Shown here piece by piece: positions 42,492 through 47,200 of a stretch of DNA of 47,200 nt; positions within the stretch are counted from its first letter, which is position 1; the number at the start of each line of letters is the position of its first letter. This stretch comes from Streptomyces sp. E2N166. Lineage in GTDB: Bacteria; Actinomycetota; Actinomycetes; Streptomycetales; Streptomycetaceae. Location: the NCBI RefSeq assembly GCF_003671715.1, contig NZ_RAIF01000012.1, positions 407,152 through 454,351 on the forward strand, in the 5' to 3' direction. A program made the translations under genes and the position numbers. The notes below the pieces were generated by a model. The model had not been told where the DNA came from, searched no databases, and saw only the letters and a program-made list of their open reading frames with translations.

Positions 42492-42776
42492 TCAGGAACC
42501 CCCTGGGATCAGGCCGTCGTCGCTCAGTAGCTCCCGGACGTCCTCCAGGGTGGCGTCCGGGGACGGGAGGATGAGGTCGGACGGCTCCAGGGAGTCGTCC
42601 GGGACGGGCTCGCCCAGTTCCCGGACCTTATCCAGGAGGGCCTGGAGGGTCGCGCGGAAACCGGGGCCGTCGCCGTTCTCCATTTCGGCCAGGAGCTCGT
42701 CGTCCAGCTTGTTCAGCTCGGTGAGACGGCCGTCGGCCAGCGTCAGCTGTCCCTCCCCCATGATCCGTACGATCAT
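42492..42776 (-). CDS. pspAA: PspA-associated protein PspAA
   Basis: A 94-residue acidic protein of the PspAA family, which accompanies PspA in actinobacteria. It begins MIVRIMGEGQLTLADGRL, then has a helix rich in Leu and Glu and ends with DVRELLSDDGLIP. The family has no known catalytic activity and is thought to act with PspA at the membrane. ATG at 42776 has TAGGAGG four bases upstream. It follows pspA by 19 bp, so they form one operon. Confidence 0.88.
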   Translation of the reverse strand: MIVRIMGEGQLTLADGRLTELNKLDDELLAEMENGDGPGFRATLQALLDKVRELGEPVPDDSLEPSDLILPSPDATLEDVRELLSDDGLIPGGS

Positions 42777-42795
42777 GTCGCCTCCTAGGCGTGGG

Positions 42796-43599
42796 CTACT
42801 GCTTGTCGAAGCGCGGGGTGTCCTGCGGCTGCTGCTGGGACTGCGCCTGGCCCTGGTCCTGGCCGCCCTCGATGGCCTGCCGGTCGGAGGTGCTGCCCCC
42901 GGACAGTTCGGCCTTCATGCGCTGCAGTTCCAGCTCTACATCCGTACCACCGGAGAGCCGGTCCAGCTCGGCCTGGATGTCGTCCTTGTGCATGCCGGAC
43001 TGGTCGTCCAGGGCGCCGGAGGCGAGCAGTTCGTCGATGGCGCCGGCCCGGGCCTGGAGCTGGGCGGTCTTGTCCTCGGCCCGCTGGATGGCCAGGCCCA
43101 CGTCGCCCATCTCCTCGGAGATGCCGGAGAACGCCTCTCCGATGCGGGTCTGCGCCTGGGCGGCCGTGTAGGTGGCCTTGATGGTCTCCTTCTTCGTGCG
43201 GAAGGCGTCCACCTTGGCCTGGAGGCGTTGGGCCGCCAGGGTGAGCTTCTCCTCCTCGCCCTGGAGGGTGGCGTGCTGCGTCTCCAGGTCGGTGACCTGC
43301 TGCTGGAGCGCCGCGCGCCGGGAGAGCGCCTCGCGGGCCAGGTCCTCACGGCCCAGCGCGAGTGCCTTGCGGCCCTGGTCCTCCAGCTTGGTCGACTGGG
43401 ACTGGAGCTGATTGAGCTGGAGCTCCAGGCGCTTGCGGCTGGTCGCCACGTCGGCGACACCGCGGCGCACCTTCTGGAGCAGCTCCAGCTGTTTCTGGTA
43501 CGAGTAATCGAGGGTCTCGCGCGGGTCCTCGGCCCGGTCAAGGGCCTTGTTGGCCTTCGCGCGGAAGATCATCCCCATACGCTTCATGACACCGCTCAT
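42796..43599 (-). CDS. pspA: Phage shock protein A homologue (PspA/IM30)
   Basis: A 267-residue ESCRT-III-like protein made mostly of long coiled-coil helices. It begins with the amphipathic membrane-binding segment (MKRMGMIFRAKANKALDRAEDP) that senses curvature stress, then DYSYQKQLELLQKVRRGVADV and further helices to a Gln-rich tail. PspA binds stressed membranes and stabilises the proton gradient. ATG at 43599 is used; an in-frame ATG at 43587 also fits. The 298-bp region upstream is shared with the divergent DUF3043 gene and has no obvious hairpin. Confidence 0.94.
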   Translation of the reverse strand: MSGVMKRMGMIFRAKANKALDRAEDPRETLDYSYQKQLELLQKVRRGVADVATSRKRLELQLNQLQSQSTKLEDQGRKALALGREDLAREALSRRAALQQQVTDLETQHATLQGEEEKLTLAAQRLQAKVDAFRTKKETIKATYTAAQAQTRIGEAFSGISEEMGDVGLAIQRAEDKTAQLQARAGAIDELLASGALDDQSGMHKDDIQAELDRLSGGTDVELELQRMKAELSGGSTSDRQAIEGGQDQGQAQSQQQPQDTPRFDKQ

Positions 43600-43883
43600 G
43601 GGCTTCGCGCGCCCCCTTCTGACCGACTCCAGCTCCAGCGACTGCAACAGAACCCACAGTACGGGCCCTGCATCCATTACCGCACTGTTCGGGGACGGAT
43701 GCGCTCATCCCCAAGGACGACTGCGTGCGCTCCCGGTCCGGCGTAGGGAGTAGGTGCTCCCCGGGGTTGTCCGGAATGACCCGGTCCCCCGCGGTGTACC
43801 CAACGTCCCCTCTGTCCACATGGAGACGACCGGCGTTGCCGGATCGTTCCCCACCGGACTGGGGCCCACACCCCGGCACCCCG

Positions 43884-43897
43884 TACCCTTGGGTTTT
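43884..43897 (+). promoter_or_regulatory. Leaderless promoter -10 for the DUF3043 gene
   Basis: TACCCT (43884-43889) is followed by eight bases and then the GTG start, with no ribosome binding site between. This is the usual layout of a leaderless Streptomyces transcript. Confidence 0.45.
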
Positions 43898-44497
43898 GTG
43901 TTCCGTAGCCGTGCCAAGGAAGAGAAGGCACCGAGCCTCGTCAAGACGCCGGTGACCGACTCCAATCAGCCCCGTGACCCGCAGGCCCCCAAGGGAAGGC
44001 CGACGCCCAAGCGCAGTGCGGCCCAGTCCCAGCGCCGCAGCGTCGCCAACACTCCGATGACGCGCAAGGACGCCGCCAAGCGTCAGCGCGAGGAGCGCCG
44101 GACCGCGATGGCACGCCAGCGCGAGGCGCTGGCGAAGGGGGACGAGCGGTACCTGCCGGCCCGTGACAAGGGTCCGGTCCGCAAGTTCGCGCGCGACTTC
44201 ATCGACTCGCGGTTCAACATCGCGGAGTACTTCCTGCCGATGGCCGTGGTCATCCTCGTGCTGAGCATGGTCCGGGTGGCCTCGCTTCAGAACGTGGCGC
44301 TGCTGCTGTGGCTGGTCGTGATCGTGATGATCGTGCTGGACTCGATCGTGACCGGCTTCCGGCTGAAGAAGCGTCTCGCCGAGCGCTTCCCGGACGAGCG
44401 GCGACGCGGCGCGGTCGCCTACGCGCTGATGCGCTCCCTCCAGATGCGCCGCCTCCGGCTGCCCAAGCCCCAGGTCAAGCGCGGGGAGCGGCCCTGA
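43898..44497 (+). CDS. DUF3043 integral membrane protein
   Basis: A 199-residue protein of the actinobacterial DUF3043 family. A basic cytoplasmic N-terminus (about 105 residues, with GRPTPKRSAAQSQRR and MTRKDAAKRQREERR) precedes two membrane helices (AVVILVLSMVRVA and LLLWLVVIVMIVLDSIVTG) and a basic tail. Function unknown. GTG at 43898 was chosen on the leaderless promoter layout and the conserved VFRSRAKEE start; a longer frame to 43754 exists. Its stop codon overlaps the next gene's CTG start by 4 nt. Confidence 0.88.
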   Translation: MFRSRAKEEKAPSLVKTPVTDSNQPRDPQAPKGRPTPKRSAAQSQRRSVANTPMTRKDAAKRQREERRTAMARQREALAKGDERYLPARDKGPVRKFARDFIDSRFNIAEYFLPMAVVILVLSMVRVASLQNVALLLWLVVIVMIVLDSIVTGFRLKKRLAERFPDERRRGAVAYALMRSLQMRRLRLPKPQVKRGERP

Positions 44498-45282
44498 GCA
44501 CGACGCCGTTCGCCGACGGCGCGGCCGATGCCTGGTCGGCCGTTCCGGGTGGTCTGCGGGACGTCGTACGGCAGGAGCTGGTGGCCCGGCAGCTGGACGA
44601 GCAGATAGCCGGACGTTTCCCGGTCGGCAAGCGGCTGCGGGTGCTCGACGTCGGTATGGGCCAGGGCGCCCAGTCGCTCCGGCTGGCACGGGCCGGGCAC
44701 CAGGTGACCGGCGTCGAGCGGGACGTCACGATGATCGCCGCGGCACGCGACGCCCTGGCCGGCCAGCCCGAGGGCATCCGGGAGCGGATGCGGATCGTCG
44801 AGGGCGACGGCCGGGACACCGGCGTGCATTTCCTGCCGGGCAGTTTCGACGTGGTGCTGTGCCACGGGGTGCTCATGTACGTCGAGGAGCCCGACCCGCT
44901 GCTCGCGGGGCTGGCCCGGATGCTCGCCCCGGGCGGACTGCTGTCACTCCTGGTGCGCAACGGCGACGCGCTCGCGATGCGCCCCGGCCTGCGCGGCGAC
45001 TGGGCCGACGCCCTGGCCGCCTTCGACACCACCGTCTGTCGTGACGGTCTCGGCATGGAGGTCCGCGCGGACCGGCCGGCGACGCTGACGGCCAAGCTCG
45101 CGAGCATCGGCGCCCCGCTGCACACCTGGTACGGCGTCCGGGTCTTCACGGACACGGTTCCCGACGACGCCCGGGTCCCGGACGGTCTCGAAACGCTGCT
45201 GGCCGCCGAGGAACGGGCCGGACGGACGGACCCGTACCGCCAGGTCGCCGCGCTGCTTCATCTGTGCGGGGTGCGGGGGTAG
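44494..45282 (+). CDS. SAM-dependent class I methyltransferase
   Basis: A 262-residue methyltransferase. Motif I is VLDVGMGQGAQSLRLA, followed by VTGVERDVTMI (acidic ribose contact), EGDGRD, FDVVLCHGVLMYVEEP and GGLLSLLVRNGDAL. It resembles the SmtA/CmoM group; the substrate is unknown. The best start is a CTG at 44494, which overlaps the DUF3043 stop as CTGA and has GGGGAG at the right distance; no ATG or GTG fits before residue 29, which would cut into conserved sequence. Translation coupled to the DUF3043 gene is implied. Confidence 0.88.
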   Translation: MSTTPFADGAADAWSAVPGGLRDVVRQELVARQLDEQIAGRFPVGKRLRVLDVGMGQGAQSLRLARAGHQVTGVERDVTMIAAARDALAGQPEGIRERMRIVEGDGRDTGVHFLPGSFDVVLCHGVLMYVEEPDPLLAGLARMLAPGGLLSLLVRNGDALAMRPGLRGDWADALAAFDTTVCRDGLGMEVRADRPATLTAKLASIGAPLHTWYGVRVFTDTVPDDARVPDGLETLLAAEERAGRTDPYRQVAALLHLCGVRG

Positions 45283-45349
45283 TACCGCGCGGCGCCCGTT
45301 CGGGGGTTCCCCGGGGGCCGCGTCCGCGGTGCGCGGTGAGACTCGGGGC

Positions 45350-46432
45350 ATGGACGCCTCCCGTACCCGTGCGCCACGGCTGCTGAGCCCGCTCGCCGCG
45401 CTGGCCTGCTCCCTCCTGCTCGTCGCCGGCTGCTCCGGTGACGGGTCCGCTCCGGGCTCCCGGAGCGAGCGGGAGGGCGACACGGCACAGGCCGCGGCCC
45501 CGCGCGCGGCCAACGATCTGCAGGCCGACTACGAGCGGGTGATCAACGACGTACTCCCGTCGGTCGTGCAGATCCAGGCGGGCGACTCCCTGGGGTCGGG
45601 GGTCGTGTACGACGACGAGGGACACGTCGTCACGAACGCGCACGTCGTCGGTGACACCAAGTCCTTCCGGGTGACGACCGCCCGCAACGAGGCCACGCTG
45701 GCCGCGGAACTCGTCTCCTCGTACCCCGAGCAGGATCTCGCCGTCATCAAGCTGGACCAGGTGCCCGACGGCATGAAGGCGGCCCGCTTCGGGGACTCCT
45801 CGAAGGCCGGGGTCGGGCAGATCGTGCTGGCGATGGGCTCGCCGCTCGGGCTGTCCTCCAGCGTGACGCAGGGCATCGTCTCGGCGACCGGGCGGACCGT
45901 CACCGAGGGCAGCGGCGGGGGCGGTACGGGCGCGACCATCGGCAACATGGTGCAGACGTCCGCGGCCATCAACCCCGGCAACAGCGGTGGCGCCCTGGTG
46001 AACCTCGACGGCCAGGTGATCGGCATCCCGACGCTGGCCGCGACCGACCCGGGCATGAGCGACAGCGCGGCGCCCGGGATCGGGTTCGCCATCCCGGCTT
46101 CGATGGTGAGGACGGTCGCCGACCAGATCATCGAGGACGGGCGGGTCACCGACTCGGGCCGGGCCGCGCTCGGCGTCACCGCCCGTACGGTCGTCGACGA
46201 CGGCTACCGGCCCGCGGGCGTGGCCGTCGTCGAGGTCAGTGACGGCGGGGCCGCCGACGAGGCGGGGCTGCGGCCCGGGGACGTCATCGTCCGGCTGGGC
46301 GACACGGACATCACCACCATCACCTCGCTGGCCGAGGCGCTGGCGTCCATGCGGCCGGGGGACCGGGCGAAGGTGACGTACACCCGCGACGGCGACGAGC
46401 GCACCGCCGAGGTGACGCTGGGCGAGCAGTGA
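45350..46432 (+). CDS. HtrA/DegP-like secreted serine protease with PDZ domain
   Basis: A 360-residue predicted lipoprotein protease. The lipobox is LVAGC with Cys28. The trypsin-like domain has the catalytic triad His98 (NAHVV), Asp129 (EQDLAVIK) and Ser212 (NPGNSGG); a PDZ domain follows (about residues 265-355: GVAVVEVSDGGAADEAGLRPGD). HtrA proteins degrade or refold damaged exported proteins. The ATG at 45350 was chosen over the GTG at 45329 because the signal peptide is then of normal length. It follows the pspA region and fits an envelope quality-control role. A strong hairpin follows. Confidence 0.93.
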   Translation: MDASRTRAPRLLSPLAALACSLLLVAGCSGDGSAPGSRSEREGDTAQAAAPRAANDLQADYERVINDVLPSVVQIQAGDSLGSGVVYDDEGHVVTNAHVVGDTKSFRVTTARNEATLAAELVSSYPEQDLAVIKLDQVPDGMKAARFGDSSKAGVGQIVLAMGSPLGLSSSVTQGIVSATGRTVTEGSGGGGTGATIGNMVQTSAAINPGNSGGALVNLDGQVIGIPTLAATDPGMSDSAAPGIGFAIPASMVRTVADQIIEDGRVTDSGRAALGVTARTVVDDGYRPAGVAVVEVSDGGAADEAGLRPGDVIVRLGDTDITTITSLAEALASMRPGDRAKVTYTRDGDERTAEVTLGEQ

Positions 46433-46438
46433 CGGAGG

Positions 46439-46467
46439 CGGGGCCGGTCCGGTCGGGACCGGCCCCG
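46439..46467. terminator. Bidirectional terminator after the HtrA-like gene
   Basis: 46439-46450 pairs with 46456-46467 (12 bp) around a 5-nt loop, 7 nt past the protease stop and 13 nt past the stop of the minus-strand gene that converges on it. Confidence 0.8.
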
Positions 46468-46479
46468 TCCGCCCGCGGG

Positions 46480-46743
46480 TCAGGCCTCCGGTTCCGCGGC
46501 CGCTCCGGCCTCTTCGGCCCCTTCGGCCCCTTCGGCCTCTTCGGCGTGCAGGCTCATCGGGCCGTAGATCTCGGTGGCGTCCTCGAACAGCCGCACCTGG
46601 TCGGTCCCGCCCTCCTTGAGGTCCTTCCAGTACTCACCGATCCAGGACTCGGCGTCCCCTTGCGTGGTGAACTCCTCGGGCTGCACCGCGGGCTGGACCT
46701 CAGTCCCGCCGGCCGTCTCGAACCGCCACGTCCATGCCGCCAT
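46480..46743 (-). CDS. Conserved hypothetical protein with acidic tail
   Basis: An 87-residue soluble protein. The first 65 residues (AAWTWRFETAGGTEV ... AESWIGEYWKDLKEGGTDQVRLFED) look like a small alpha/beta domain with several Trp; the C-terminal 20 residues are an Ala/Glu-rich repeat (EAEGAEGAEEAG). ATG at 46743 has GGAGG five bases upstream. I recognise it only as a small actinobacterial hypothetical family; the function is unknown. It is convergent with the HtrA-like gene and divergent from the MBL-fold gene. Confidence 0.8.
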   Translation of the reverse strand: MAAWTWRFETAGGTEVQPAVQPEEFTTQGDAESWIGEYWKDLKEGGTDQVRLFEDATEIYGPMSLHAEEAEGAEGAEEAGAAAEPEA

Positions 46744-46926
46744 GTACGCCTCCAAGATGTGAGCACATGCAGAGCGGAAGCCGGATCTTGGTCCGGCCTC
46801 CGACCGCAGCCTATGCGCTGAACCGGATGCGCCGTAGAAGGCCGGGGAGACGGGAAACGGGACCACCCGCGCCCCACAGGGGGTCTCGGGCGCGCACGTC
46901 GCCGGGTGACCGGGGAAAATCGGGGC

Positions 46927-47200
46927 GTGGACGTGACTCTGCTCGGCACCGGTGCCCCCGCGGGACTCCCCCGCCCCGACTGTCCCTGCGCGGCCTGTGC
47001 CGCCGCGCAGGGCACGAACGCGCGCGCGGCGACCGCGCTGCTGGTGGACGGGGCGCTGCTGCTCGACCTGACGCCCGGCGCCGCGTTCGCCGCCGCACGC
47101 GCCGGGCGTTCCCTGACCGGCGTCCGGCAGGTGCTGCTGTCGCACCCGCACGACGGACCCGCCGTGGAGGTGCCGGCCGGGCTGCCGCGGCCGGGGCGGG
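46927..47200 (+). CDS. MBL-fold protein, N-terminal part (probable cobinamide kinase fusion), cut by window edge
   Basis: An open frame of 91 codons running off the right edge, starting VDVTLLGTGAPAGLPRPDC. It shows the metallo-beta-lactamase start (LLGTGAP), a Cys-rich segment (DCPCAACAAA), LLVDGALLLDLTPGAAFAAA and the metal-site beginning VLLSHPHDGPAVE. In Streptomyces this kind of N-terminus is fused to adenosylcobinamide kinase/guanylyltransferase (CobU-type); cobalamin genes follow in related genomes. GTG at 46927 (or 46933) lacks a ribosome binding site and may be leaderless. The fusion cannot be confirmed here. Confidence 0.75.
   Translation, partial: MDVTLLGTGAPAGLPRPDCPCAACAAAQGTNARAATALLVDGALLLDLTPGAAFAAARAGRSLTGVRQVLLSHPHDGPAVEVPAGLPRPGR

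Noticed and set aside
1-47200. tRNA, rRNA, CRISPR array, insertion sequence, prophage or biosynthetic cluster
   Set aside because: I looked for cloverleaf ends, regular direct repeats with spacers, transposase or integrase motifs, and PKS/NRPS modules, and found none.

Overview
The window is a GC-rich, densely coding actinobacterial chromosome segment. GTG and TTG starts, purine-rich ribosome binding sites, leaderless-looking promoters, G/C-dominated third codon positions and the aa3/bcc respiratory gene set all point to Streptomyces. From memory, the order matches the S. coelicolor SCO2129-SCO2173 region (for example trpD, qcrBAC, ctaE, ctaF-ctaD-ctaC). I see no tRNA, rRNA, CRISPR array, insertion sequence or prophage; this is core chromosome. 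A related order (SRPBCC, acyl-CoA ligase, pimB, NlpC/P60, trpD, ctaE-qcrCAB, ctaC, PfkB kinase, HesB/ErpA, glycerate kinase, cobalamin genes) is known from Mycobacterium tuberculosis around Rv2185c-Rv2208.

Region by region. 0-10 kb: an SRPBCC protein, a metallophosphoesterase, a long-chain acyl-CoA ligase, a PimB-type mannosyltransferase divergent from a GT87 membrane mannosyltransferase, a HETTH lipoprotein and two tandem NlpC/P60 hydrolases (lipid and cell-wall functions). 10-13 kb: a NYN-domain coiled-coil protein, a zinc-ribbon protein, a rhomboid protein and an Lrp-type RAM-domain protein. 13-18 kb: a small secreted acidic protein and an OmpR-type two-component system, followed by an SLC13-like permease and a glycerate kinase. 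A nearly identical operator-like element precedes both transcription units. 18-20 kb: a group-II cysteine-desulfurase-like PLP enzyme preceded by a SAM-IV riboswitch.

20-30.4 kb is the respiratory core: trpD, then qcrB-qcrA-qcrC-ctaE on the minus strand (cytochrome bcc and oxidase subunit III), a degenerate receiver-domain protein, an L,D-transpeptidase lipoprotein, and ctaF-ctaD-ctaC with 4-nt overlaps. 30.7-37 kb has an iron-sulfur flavour: a cysteine desulfurase fused to a TusA domain, a PfkB sugar/adenosine kinase, two uncharacterised genes, ErpA, and the [4Fe-4S] enzyme NadA, whose promoter lies inside a large inverted repeat. 37-46.4 kb looks like an envelope-stress segment: an RND transporter, a NarL-type two-component system, PspAA and PspA all point the same way, followed by a DUF3043 protein, a methyltransferase with a CTG start, and a secreted HtrA-like protease. 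The right edge cuts an MBL-fold protein that is probably the N-terminus of a cobinamide kinase fusion.

Several strong intrinsic hairpins separate the units, notably between convergent genes at 35.1, 37.1 and 46.4 kb. Two families of dispersed Streptomyces intergenic repeats occur, at 3.65/30.63 kb and 42.4 kb. Nothing here is a wholly new defence or mobile system. The most interesting items are regulatory: the paired two-component operator, the SAM-IV leader with a mini-uORF, the nadA operator, and a Lia-like PspA/TCS/RND arrangement.
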